A stretch of 64,000 bases of DNA from Citrobacter arsenatis (GTDB taxonomy: Bacteria > Pseudomonadota > Gammaproteobacteria > Enterobacterales > Enterobacteriaceae). Position 1 is the first letter of the stretch, and each line of letters begins with the position of its first letter. The notes below the pieces were generated by a model. It saw only the letters and a program-made list of their open reading frames with translations, ran no database searches and was not told the origin of the DNA. The stretch spans positions 4,960,001-5,024,000 of the forward strand of contig NZ_CP037864.1 in the NCBI RefSeq assembly GCF_004353845.1, given 5' to 3'. The translations under genes were made by a program, and so were the position numbers. Shown here one piece after another: positions 1-7,189 of the stretch.

Positions 1-819
1 AACGATGGTCAGAAAGGCATTGGTCTGGTGATGCTGGTGCTGATTGGCGTAGCGCCTGCAGGTTTCGTGGTGAATATGAATGCTTCCGGTTACGAAATTA
101 CCCGTACTCGCGATGCAATCAATAACGTCGAAGTCTTCTTCCAGCAGCGTCCTGACCTGCTTAAACAGGCCACAGGCGTAGACCAGCTGATTCCGTCCCC
201 GACGGATACGGCACCCGCGACGACGGCAGAGTTCCATTGCCACCCGGCGAATACCATCAACGCGCTGGAACGTGCGAAAGGTATGCTGGCGAATCTGGAA
301 ACCTACGACAAGTTAAGCGTTGAACAGCGTGGTCAGCTGCGCCGTATTATGCTGTGCATCTCTGATACCACCGATAAAGTGGTCAAGCTGCCTGGCGTAA
401 GCGCTGACGATCAGCGTCTGCTGAAAAAACTGAAAGCTGACATGCTGAGCACCATTGAGTACGCGCCTATCTGGATCATTATGGCCGTCGCACTGGCGCT
501 GGGTATTGGTACGATGATTGGCTGGCGTCGCGTTGCCACCACCATCGGCGAGAAAATCGGTAAGAAAGGCATGACTTATGCCCAGGGGATGTCGGCGCAG
601 ATGACTGCCGCAGTCTCTATCGGTCTCGCTAGCTACACCGGCATGCCCGTTTCCACCACTCACGTTCTCTCCTCTTCCGTTGCGGGAACGATGGTTGTTG
701 ATGGCGGCGGTTTGCAGCGTAAAACGGTAACCAGCATTCTGATGGCTTGGGTCTTCACCCTGCCAGCTGCGATTATTCTTTCCGGGGTGCTGTACTGGCT
801 CTCCCTGAAGCTTATCTAA
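1..819 (+). CDS. pitA: Low-affinity inorganic phosphate transporter PitA, 3' part
   Basis: The reading frame is open from the first base of the window, so the start codon and N-terminal half lie upstream. The visible 272 residues hold the large hydrophilic loop followed by C-terminal membrane segments with the G-x-P-V-S-T-T-H signature of PiT transporters around base 640. PitA imports metal-phosphate complexes with protons across the inner membrane. The neighbours uspB and uspA are the same as in E. coli, which supports pitA rather than pitB. Confidence 0.95.
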   Translation, partial: NDGQKGIGLVMLVLIGVAPAGFVVNMNASGYEITRTRDAINNVEVFFQQRPDLLKQATGVDQLIPSPTDTAPATTAEFHCHPANTINALERAKGMLANLETYDKLSVEQRGQLRRIMLCISDTTDKVVKLPGVSADDQRLLKKLKADMLSTIEYAPIWIIMAVALALGIGTMIGWRRVATTIGEKIGKKGMTYAQGMSAQMTAAVSIGLASYTGMPVSTTHVLSSSVAGTMVVDGGGLQRKTVTSILMAWVFTLPAAIILSGVLYWLSLKLI

Positions 820-832
820 GCGAATGCACGGT

Positions 833-867
833 AAAAAAGCGGGTCAGGAAACTGGCCCGCTTTTTTT
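833..867 (+). terminator. Rho-independent terminator of pitA
   Basis: A GC-rich hairpin (arms GCGGGTCA and TGGCCCGC, 6-nt loop) is followed by seven T residues, 13 bp after the pitA stop. The A-tract on the other side means it may also serve uspB on the opposite strand. Confidence 0.85.
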
Positions 868-883
868 GTATCTGTCGTTGGAA

Positions 884-1219
884 TCAGTGCCAAATAATCA
901 GTGCAACCATGCTGATTAACACCAGGCCGCATAGCGCACTGGTGAGAATGAACTGACCGCGAACCCGCTCACAGCGGCGAATAAATTCATCATCATGATG
1001 ATCGCGGTAACGCTGAGCGTAGATATACCACACCAGGCGCATCTGCTTGTTCGGTTGCCCATGCGAGGTAAAAAAGCCCCCTCCATCTACATACTGGTAA
1101 AGTAATGGATCGCAACCACGAAGTACCACTAACAGTGCGCGTAGCGAAGAAAAATAGCGCGCCATATTAACAATGCAAACGACACATAAAGCCCAGAACA
1201 ATGCAATGGTGCTTATCAT
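884..1219 (-). CDS. uspB: Universal stress protein B
   Basis: This 111-residue protein has the exact length of E. coli UspB. It has one hydrophobic segment at residues 3-20 and a second at the C-terminus (about 93-110), with a basic, tyrosine-rich loop between them, so it is an inner-membrane protein. UspB is a sigma-S-dependent stationary-phase protein linked to ethanol tolerance; its biochemical role is not known. It is divergent from uspA, as in E. coli. Confidence 0.95.
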   Translation of the reverse strand: MISTIALFWALCVVCIVNMARYFSSLRALLVVLRGCDPLLYQYVDGGGFFTSHGQPNKQMRLVWYIYAQRYRDHHDDEFIRRCERVRGQFILTSALCGLVLISMVALIIWH

Positions 1220-1612
1220 ACCTCCTCCCCGGCGACCCGCCCACGGAACTCCTTTCCGGGACTACCGCTCCCCGATACCCTGCCAAAACCATTCAGTGAA
1301 GAGTACAACCGAAACCGTTCGTATTAGTATCACGCATCCGAACGTCTCTCTAGATAGTGTAGGAGATTAGTTAATTTTTTTGCCAGAAGGTTAATCGCTA
1401 TCAATGCAATTAACTAAAAAATTTGTTTAACTGCTTGGCAAGCAAGGCGGATTGACGGATTATCCTGGTCGCTATAATGTAAGGATAGTCCTTATATGGT
1501 ACGTTTTTACGACTGGGCTAGCCCCGCGCGCAAGGTTCGCAGGACGCGGATGACGCGGCGGCAGATAACGCCAGCAGGCTAGTCATCGACAACTTATGGA
1601 AGGAGTAACACT
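1220..1612. other. uspB-uspA divergent intergenic region
   Basis: These 393 bases hold the promoters of both stress genes. The part nearest uspA (1510-1585) is GC-rich with inverted segments (GGCTAG and CTAGCC motifs) and would be a structured 5' leader of uspA. No open frame here looks real. Confidence 0.6.
1452..1478 (+). promoter_or_regulatory. Candidate sigma-70 promoter of uspA
   Basis: TTGACG at 1452-1457 and a perfect TATAAT at 1473-1478 are separated by 15 bp, shorter than the optimal 17. Transcription would start near 1485 and give a leader of about 128 nt. The short spacer may suit the known regulated expression of uspA; this is inference. Confidence 0.5.
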
Positions 1613-2050
1613 ATGGCTTATAAACACATTCTTATCGCGGTTGATCTTTCTCCGGAAAGCAAAGTTCTGGTTGAAAAAGCGGTCTCTATGGCGCGGCCTT
1701 ACAATGCTAAAGTCTCCCTTATCCACGTTGACGTAAACTATTCCGACCTGTACACCGGGCTTATCGACGTGAATCTGGGCGACATGCAGAAACGCATTTC
1801 TGAAGAAACCCACCACGCGTTAACCGAGCTGTCCACCAATGCAGGCTACCCTATCACCGAAACCCTGAGCGGTAGCGGCGATCTGGGTCAGGTTCTGGTT
1901 GATGCCATCAAAAAATACGACATGGATCTGGTCGTTTGTGGTCACCACCAGGATTTCTGGAGCAAACTGATGTCCTCCGCGCGCCAACTGATCAACACCG
2001 TCCACGTCGACATGTTGATTGTTCCGCTGCGTGACGACGAAGAAGCATAA
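1613..2050 (+). CDS. uspA: Universal stress protein A
   Basis: The 145-residue product starts with the MAYKHILIAVDLS sequence of UspA and is about the same length as the E. coli protein (144). It is a cytoplasmic homodimeric Usp-fold protein induced by growth arrest and many stresses. Family members of the UspA type do not bind ATP. A GGAG ribosome-binding site lies 10 bases before the ATG. Transcribed alone, with its own terminator. Confidence 0.97.
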   Translation: MAYKHILIAVDLSPESKVLVEKAVSMARPYNAKVSLIHVDVNYSDLYTGLIDVNLGDMQKRISEETHHALTELSTNAGYPITETLSGSGDLGQVLVDAIKKYDMDLVVCGHHQDFWSKLMSSARQLINTVHVDMLIVPLRDDEEA

Positions 2051-2101
2051 AATGCTTGCCGCCGGAAGTTAGTCCGGCCCGCTGCAAGCAATTAAGCCTG
2101 T

Positions 2102-2127
2102 AAACGCCCGCCTTTGCGGGCGTTTTT
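2102..2127 (+). terminator. Rho-independent terminator of uspA
   Basis: A perfect 10-bp stem (AAACGCCCGC / GCGGGCGTTT) with a 4-nt loop runs into a T-tract, 51 bases after the uspA stop. Confidence 0.9.
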
Positions 2128-2177
2128 GTTTTTATCATCCGGACACAATTAGTACATCAATCCAATAAATAAATCAT

Positions 2178-2198
2178 AATTAGTGTGATCAACTAATT
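2178..2198. promoter_or_regulatory. Palindrome upstream of dtpB
   Basis: AATTAGT at 2178-2184 and ACTAATT at 2192-2198 form a perfect inverted repeat around GTGATCA. An outer pair TCCAAT/ATTGGA (2161-2166, 2196-2201) overlaps it. It lies about 135 bp before the dtpB start and could bind a dimeric regulator, but no known consensus was matched. Confidence 0.35.
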
Positions 2199-2331
2199 GG
2201 ATCGAAAACCATCTCTATAATACTCTACCCCCGCGGCCAATAACCGCAGTCTATAACAAAATAAGACTTTTTCGGCGCGTTTAAGCATACGCGTTCATAC
2301 TTTTCGGGATGGCTTTGAAAGGCGATGGAAT

Positions 2332-3804
2332 ATGAATAAAACTGCACCTACGGGCTTGCTGCAGCAACCTCGTCCGTTCTTCATGATCTTCTTTGTAGAA
2401 TTATGGGAACGATTTGGCTATTACGGCGTTCAGGGCATCCTGGCGGTATTTTTTGTTAAGCAGCTCGGATTTTCACAGGAACAGGCATTTGTCACCTTTG
2501 GTGCCTTTGCCGCACTGGTCTACGGCCTGATATCGATCGGCGGCTACGTTGGCGACCACTTGTTAGGTACCAAGCGCACGCTGGTACTCGGCGCTATTGT
2601 GCTGGCGATCGGCTACTTCATGACCGGGATGTCGCTGCTTAAGCCCGATCTCATCTTTATTGCTTTGGGTACCATTGCCGTCGGTAACGGGCTGTTTAAA
2701 GCCAACCCGGCGAGCCTGCTGTCAAAATGCTACCCACCGAAAGACGCCCGTCTGGACGGGGCGTTCACTCTGTTTTATATGTCGATTAACATCGGTTCGC
2801 TGCTGTCACTGTCGCTGGCGCCGGTGATTGCCGATAAGTTTGGCTACGCTGTGACCTACAACCTGTGCGGAGCCGGGCTTATCGTTGCGCTGCTGGTCTA
2901 CTTTGCCTGTCGTGGCATGGTGAAGAATATCGGCTCTGAGCCAGACCATAAGCCGCTGAATTTCCGTAACCTGTTCTACGTGCTGGCCGGTACGGTAGTG
3001 ATGGTATTTATCTGCGCCTGGCTGATGCACAACGTGCAGATTGCCAACCTGGTGCTGATCGTCTTGTCGATTGCTGTGACTATCATCTTCTTCCGTCAGG
3101 CATTCAAACTGGATAAAACCGGGCGCAACAAGATGTTCGTGGCCTTTATCCTGATGCTGGAAGCGGTGGTGTTCTACGTGCTGTACGCGCAGATGCCAAC
3201 ATCACTGAACTTCTTTGCTATCAATAACGTGCACCATGAAATTCTTGGTTTCGCCATTAACCCGGTGAGCTTCCAGGCGCTGAACCCGTTCTGGGTGGTA
3301 CTGGCAAGTCCGGTGCTGGCCGCTATCTATACCCGTCTGGGAAACAAAGGCAAAGACCTGACCATGCCGATGAAATTTACGCTCGGTATGTTCCTGTGCT
3401 CACTGGGCTTCCTGACGGCCGCCGCTGCCGGGATGTGGTTTGCCGATGCGCAGGGGCTGACGTCGCCATGGTTTATCGTGCTGGTGTATCTGTTCCAGAG
3501 TCTGGGTGAACTGCTGATTAGCGCCCTGGGACTGGCGATGGTCGCCGCTCTTGTGCCACAGCACTTGATGGGCTTCATTCTTGGGATGTGGTTCCTGACG
3601 CAGGCTGCCGCCTTCCTGATGGGGGGTTATGTCGCCACGTTCACCGCCGTACCGGAGAACATCACCGACCCGCTGCAAACGCTGCCTATCTACACCAACG
3701 TCTTCAGTAAAATTGGCCTGGTCACCCTGGCAGTAACGGTCGTGATGGCAATTATGGTGCCATGGCTGAACCGCATGATTAATACGCCAAGTACCGAGCA
3801 ATAA
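2332..3804 (+). CDS. dtpB: Dipeptide/tripeptide:proton symporter DtpB
   Basis: This 490-residue POT/PTR family protein carries the E-x-x-E-R proton-coupling motif at residues 23-27 and the FYMSINIGSL signature near residue 148. About 14 membrane helices are expected. DtpB imports di- and tripeptides with protons across the inner membrane. Length and sequence match E. coli DtpB (YhiP, 489 residues). In E. coli the next gene is rsmJ; here two extra genes and a repeat array intervene. Confidence 0.95.
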   Translation: MNKTAPTGLLQQPRPFFMIFFVELWERFGYYGVQGILAVFFVKQLGFSQEQAFVTFGAFAALVYGLISIGGYVGDHLLGTKRTLVLGAIVLAIGYFMTGMSLLKPDLIFIALGTIAVGNGLFKANPASLLSKCYPPKDARLDGAFTLFYMSINIGSLLSLSLAPVIADKFGYAVTYNLCGAGLIVALLVYFACRGMVKNIGSEPDHKPLNFRNLFYVLAGTVVMVFICAWLMHNVQIANLVLIVLSIAVTIIFFRQAFKLDKTGRNKMFVAFILMLEAVVFYVLYAQMPTSLNFFAINNVHHEILGFAINPVSFQALNPFWVVLASPVLAAIYTRLGNKGKDLTMPMKFTLGMFLCSLGFLTAAAAGMWFADAQGLTSPWFIVLVYLFQSLGELLISALGLAMVAALVPQHLMGFILGMWFLTQAAAFLMGGYVATFTAVPENITDPLQTLPIYTNVFSKIGLVTLAVTVVMAIMVPWLNRMINTPSTEQ

Positions 3805-3811
3805 TCATCAG

Positions 3812-3845
3812 TGCCGGATGGCGGCTATTGCCTTATCCGGCCTAC
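3812..3845. repeat. REP element
   Basis: A single palindromic REP unit (GCCGGATGGCGGC ... TTATCCGGCCTACA) follows the dtpB stop codon. Confidence 0.8.
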
Positions 3846-3854
3846 ATTCAATAT

Positions 3855-3884
3855 GCCCGATCGCCTAGTGCCATCGGGCCTTTT
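3855..3884 (+). terminator. Terminator between dtpB and the Rrf2 gene
   Basis: GCCCGAT at 3855-3861 pairs with ATCGGGC at 3873-3879, followed by CTTTT. The genes on either side are convergent. Confidence 0.7.
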
Positions 3885-3890
3885 CAATCG

Positions 3891-4394
3891 CTACCCTTTG
3901 CGTGCGTCAATCCACTCCTGAACTTCAACGACAAACGTGTCCGGCGCTTTACGATACATTTTGCGCGCCAAATCGAGGATCGTATGCTGACCCAGCGCTT
4001 CTTCCATGCGCTGCTGGGCCATATCCATTACCGAGCGCACACCACAAATGCCTTCACAGGCCCACTGTGGCGGATGCTCCTCAAATACTGCCAGCCGCTG
4101 GCGAATTTCACGACATTCAAAGATGCGCTTATCGCCATCAATAGCATTCACCACATCCAGCACCGTGATGTGTTCAGCGGGTTTAGCCAACTGGAAACCA
4201 CCGCCCTTACCCTCAATACTGCGCACCAAACCCGCTTTCGACAACCGGGTAAAAATTTTCGCCAGATAGTCATACGGCACGCTTTGCAGCTCGGCAATTT
4301 CCCGCACGCTCATGTCCCGCGCATCGCCCTTACTGTCGACCATACACATCAGGCTATGAATACCGTACTCAACCCCGGAACTGTAGAATGCCAT
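3891..4394 (-). CDS. Rrf2-family transcriptional regulator
   Basis: The 167-residue protein has the Rrf2 winged helix-turn-helix: residues 29-58 (SVREIAELQSVPYDYLAKIF) with the following wing KGGGFQLA. Three cysteines at 94, 113 and 117 sit in the region that holds the iron-sulfur cluster in IscR, NsrR and RsrR, but the spacing differs from IscR (92/98/104), so a redox or cluster-sensing role is likely though unproven. It is divergent from a flavoprotein oxidoreductase gene, 232 bp away, its probable target. It is not iscR or nsrR by sequence or context. The gene is absent from the corresponding E. coli position. Confidence 0.85.
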   Translation of the reverse strand: MAFYSSGVEYGIHSLMCMVDSKGDARDMSVREIAELQSVPYDYLAKIFTRLSKAGLVRSIEGKGGGFQLAKPAEHITVLDVVNAIDGDKRIFECREIRQRLAVFEEHPPQWACEGICGVRSVMDMAQQRMEEALGQHTILDLARKMYRKAPDTFVVEVQEWIDARKG

Positions 4395-4402
4395 TCTCTT
4401 AT

Positions 4403-4423
4403 CTCAGCCAAAATGAATCTGAG
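4403..4423. promoter_or_regulatory. Candidate operator upstream of the Rrf2 gene
   Basis: CTCAG (4403-4407) and CTGAG (4419-4423) form an inverted repeat 9 to 29 bases before the Rrf2 start codon, a position suited to autorepression. Assignment to this regulator is inference. Confidence 0.35.
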
Positions 4424-4570
4424 TTAATTGTAGCTTTTTCGGCTCACTCATTCCAGACAGCAAAGTAACCCGCGTTCATAATGAAAATTTAAAATCATAT
4501 TTATCAAATGGATAATCAAAAATCATTCTACTTTGCAGGAAAAAGGATCCTGATCGCATTGCAATCTATA

Positions 4571-4607
4571 ACTACGACCAATAAAATCCGAGTAAATAAT
4601 TCGTAGT
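4571..4607. promoter_or_regulatory. Inverted repeat upstream of the NDH-2-like gene
   Basis: ACTACGA at 4571-4577 and TCGTAGT at 4601-4607 form a perfect 7-bp dyad with a 23-bp interval, ending 19 bp before the flavoprotein start codon. It could be an operator or an RNA stem in the leader. Confidence 0.35.
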
Positions 4608-4626
4608 CACCAGTGAGAACACCCTA

Positions 4627-5826
4627 ATGCGTAAACAAATTCTGATCGTGGGCGCCGGCTTTGCCGGTATGTGGGCAGCATTAAGCGCCGCACGACTGGC
4701 GGATAAACATCAGCAGGCCATTGATATTACCGTGATTGCGCCACAGCCTGAGCTGCGTGTGCGTCCACGTTTTTATGAAAGCGCCGTGCAAACGCTTGTC
4801 GCACCGCTGCAGCCGTTGTTTGACGTTACCGGCGTCAACTTCCTGCAAGGTCACGTCGAGCAGATCCTCCCAGACTCTAGAGAGATAAGTTGGAAAGATG
4901 CCAACGGTGAAATTCATCTGCGCCGCTACGACCGCCTGGTACTCGCCAGCGGCAGCCACGTAAACCGCGACGCCGTCGCCGGTGCCGCCGAGCACGCGTT
5001 TGACCTCGACCAGCTCGAAAGCGCCGCCGTACTGGAGCAGCATATTAACGATCTGGCATTACAACCGGAAAGTGAGGCTCGCAATACGATCGTGGTCTGC
5101 GGCGGTGGCTTTACCGGGATTGAGATGGCGCTGGAATTACCGGGTCGTCTGCGCGATATTTTGGGCGCTGATGCTAAGACCAGAGTTGTCGTAGTTGAAC
5201 GCGGCGCGCAACCGGGCGGGCGCTGGAGCCAGGAATTACGTGACGTCATTAGCGAAGCCTCCGCGGAACTGGGCGTTGAATGGTTGGTCAATGCAGAAGT
5301 TGAGTGCGTAGATGCCTCCGGCGTCACGCTGAAAGATGGGCAGGTGATTGCCTCTCAGACGGTCATCTGGACGGTCGGCGTGCAGGCTAACGGCCTGACA
5401 GCGCAGATTAACGCCCCGCGCGATCGCCAGGGCCGTCTGCATGTGAATGCCAATCTACAGGTTGTGGGTCACGATGATATCTACGCCACTGGCGATGTAG
5501 CCTACGCCGCCACCGACGACAAAGGTAACCATGCATTAATGACCTGCCAGCACGCCATTTTGTTGGGGAAATTTGCGGGTAATAACGCCGCGGCAGACCT
5601 GTTGGACGTAACGCCATTACCGTATCGCCAGGAAAACTATGTCACTTGTCTGGATCTCGGCGCCTGGGGCGCGGTGTATAGCGAAGGATGGGACCAGCAG
5701 GTGAAACTGACACGCGCAGAAGCGAAGAAGCTGAAGGTGTCGATTGTCAGCGAGTTGATTTACCCGCCGAAAGCAGACCGCGCGGTAGCGTTTGAGATTG
5801 CCGATCCGCTGGCACCGTTTGTTTAA
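4627..5826 (+). CDS. FAD-dependent NAD(P)H oxidoreductase, type-II NADH dehydrogenase-like
   Basis: The 399-residue protein has two Rossmann motifs: the N-terminal FAD site ILIVGAGFAGMWAA (residues 5-18) and an internal NAD(P)H site IVVCGGGFTGIEMA (about 155-168). The second FAD-binding motif IYATGDVAYA lies near residue 287. This is the layout of NDH-2 and related pyridine nucleotide-disulfide oxidoreductases without redox-active cysteines. It should pass electrons from NAD(P)H to a quinone or another acceptor. It is not the housekeeping ndh (different length and sequence). Its divergent Rrf2 partner suggests control by redox, NO or iron-sulfur status. Alternatives are a ferredoxin- or nitrite-reductase-like NADH oxidase. 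Confidence 0.8.
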   Translation: MRKQILIVGAGFAGMWAALSAARLADKHQQAIDITVIAPQPELRVRPRFYESAVQTLVAPLQPLFDVTGVNFLQGHVEQILPDSREISWKDANGEIHLRRYDRLVLASGSHVNRDAVAGAAEHAFDLDQLESAAVLEQHINDLALQPESEARNTIVVCGGGFTGIEMALELPGRLRDILGADAKTRVVVVERGAQPGGRWSQELRDVISEASAELGVEWLVNAEVECVDASGVTLKDGQVIASQTVIWTVGVQANGLTAQINAPRDRQGRLHVNANLQVVGHDDIYATGDVAYAATDDKGNHALMTCQHAILLGKFAGNNAAADLLDVTPLPYRQENYVTCLDLGAWGAVYSEGWDQQVKLTRAEAKKLKVSIVSELIYPPKADRAVAFEIADPLAPFV

Positions 5827-5831
5827 GCCGT

Positions 5832-6431
5832 AATGCCTTATCCGGCCTACAAACTACTCACAGCCGTAGGCATGATAAGCGCAGCGCATCAGGCTGCTCA
5901 GCGCGATGCCGGATGCGGCTACCGCCTTATCCGGCCTACAAACCACGCACAGCCGTAGGCATGATAAGCGCAGCGCATCAGGCGATTCAGCGCGATGCCG
6001 GATGCGGCTACCGCCTTATCCGGCCTACAAACCACGCACAACCGTAGGCCTGATAAGCGCAGCGCATCAGGCTGTTTAGCGCGATGCCGGATGCGGCTAC
6101 CGCCTTATCCGGCCTACAAACCACGCATAACCGTAGGCCTGATAAGCGCAGCGCATCAGGCTATTCAGCGCACCTCGCCGGATGCGGCTACCGCCTTATC
6201 CGGCCTACAAACCACGCATAACCGTAGGCCTGATAAGCGCAGCGCATCAGGCTGCTCAGCGCGATGCCGGATGCGGCTGCCGCCTTATCCGGCCTACAAA
6301 CCACGCACAACCGTAGGCCTGATAAGCGCAGCGCATCAGGCTATTCAGCGCAATGCCGGATGCGGCTACCGCCTTATCCGGCCTACAAACTACGCACAGC
6401 TGCTGGCCTGATAAGCGCACAGACCTACAAA
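5832..6431. repeat. BIME array of about seven REP pairs
   Basis: About 600 bp consists of tandem copies of a unit of roughly 90 bp: a REP arm (GCCGGATGCGGCTACCGCC TTATCCGGCCTACA), a short linker with AACCACGCAC, and an inverted arm (CCGTAGGCCTGATAAGCGCA GCGCATCAGGC). The block "TTATCCGGCCTAC" recurs seven times, starting near 5838, 5928, 6018, 6107, 6198, 6287 and 6376. Units differ by a few bases; the last is degenerate. It begins 5 bp after the flavoprotein stop and ends at the rsmJ stop. Open frames inside it are by-products of the repeat. Confidence 0.9.
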
Positions 6432-7181
6432 CTATGCTGTCCCTGAATAGATATCGAACCGATGCCCCTTCGTGACTACCGCGTTTGGCGTGGCGACATC
6501 CGCCAGCGGCGGCGCGTAGTCCGGGCGCTTCACCACCACACGTTTGGTGGCCAACTGACGCGCAGGCTCCAGCAGCCCATCCGCATCCAGGTCCGCTCCC
6601 ACCAGCGACTGGAATACGCGCATCTCTTTTTTCACCAGCGCGCTTTTCTGCTTATGTGGGAACATCGGGTCGAGATATACCACCTGCGGTCGCGGCGTAA
6701 CATCGGTTAACGCCGTCAGGCTTGAGGCGTGGATCAGCTGTAAACGTTCCTGCAGCCACGGGCCGATTTCCGGGTCTGCATAGCCGCGCGCCAGGCCGTC
6801 GTCGAGCAGCGCGGCAACCACCGGGTTTCGTTCCAGCATCCGAACACGGCAGCCTACTGAGGCGAGTACAAACGCATCACGCCCCAGCCCAGCGGTCGCA
6901 TCGACCACATCCGGCAGGTAATCGCCTTTAATGCCAACCGCCTTCGCCACCGCTTCACCGCGACCACCGCCAAACTTGCGCCGATGGGCCATCGCCCCGC
7001 CCACAAAATCTACGAAGATACCGCCGAGTTTGGGTTCGTCGCGTTTGCGCAGTTCCAGATGTTCCGGCGTCATCACCAGCGCCATCAGGTTATCTTCATC
7101 GTGTTCTAACCCCCAGCGGGCGGCAAGAACAGATAAGGCGCCGTCTCCGGCGCCTGTTTCATCTACTAAGCAGATTTTCAC
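6432..7181 (-). CDS. rsmJ: 16S rRNA (guanine1516-N2)-methyltransferase
   Basis: The 249-residue enzyme carries an S-adenosylmethionine-binding motif (VVDATAGLGRDAFVLAS, about residues 91-107) and the catalytic-type motif VVYLDPMFP (about 168-176). RsmJ methylates G1516 of 16S rRNA in the small subunit. It follows prlC with an 8-bp gap on the same strand, so the two are co-transcribed as in E. coli. Confidence 0.95.
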   Translation of the reverse strand: MKICLVDETGAGDGALSVLAARWGLEHDEDNLMALVMTPEHLELRKRDEPKLGGIFVDFVGGAMAHRRKFGGGRGEAVAKAVGIKGDYLPDVVDATAGLGRDAFVLASVGCRVRMLERNPVVAALLDDGLARGYADPEIGPWLQERLQLIHASSLTALTDVTPRPQVVYLDPMFPHKQKSALVKKEMRVFQSLVGADLDADGLLEPARQLATKRVVVKRPDYAPPLADVATPNAVVTKGHRFDIYSGTA

Positions 7182-7189
7182 GTGAATAA

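Noticed and set aside
3828..4427. 199-codon frame opposite the Rrf2 gene
   Set aside because: Antisense shadow; the Rrf2 protein on the other strand has a clear domain.
5832..6431. CRISPR-like regular repeats
   Set aside because: Units are imperfect inverted REP palindromes of about 90 bp without unique spacers or cas genes; this is a BIME.
5995..6446. Repeat-rich frames (138 and 60 codons) inside the BIME
   Set aside because: The repeated residues simply mirror the DNA repeat; no ribosome-binding site or relatives.
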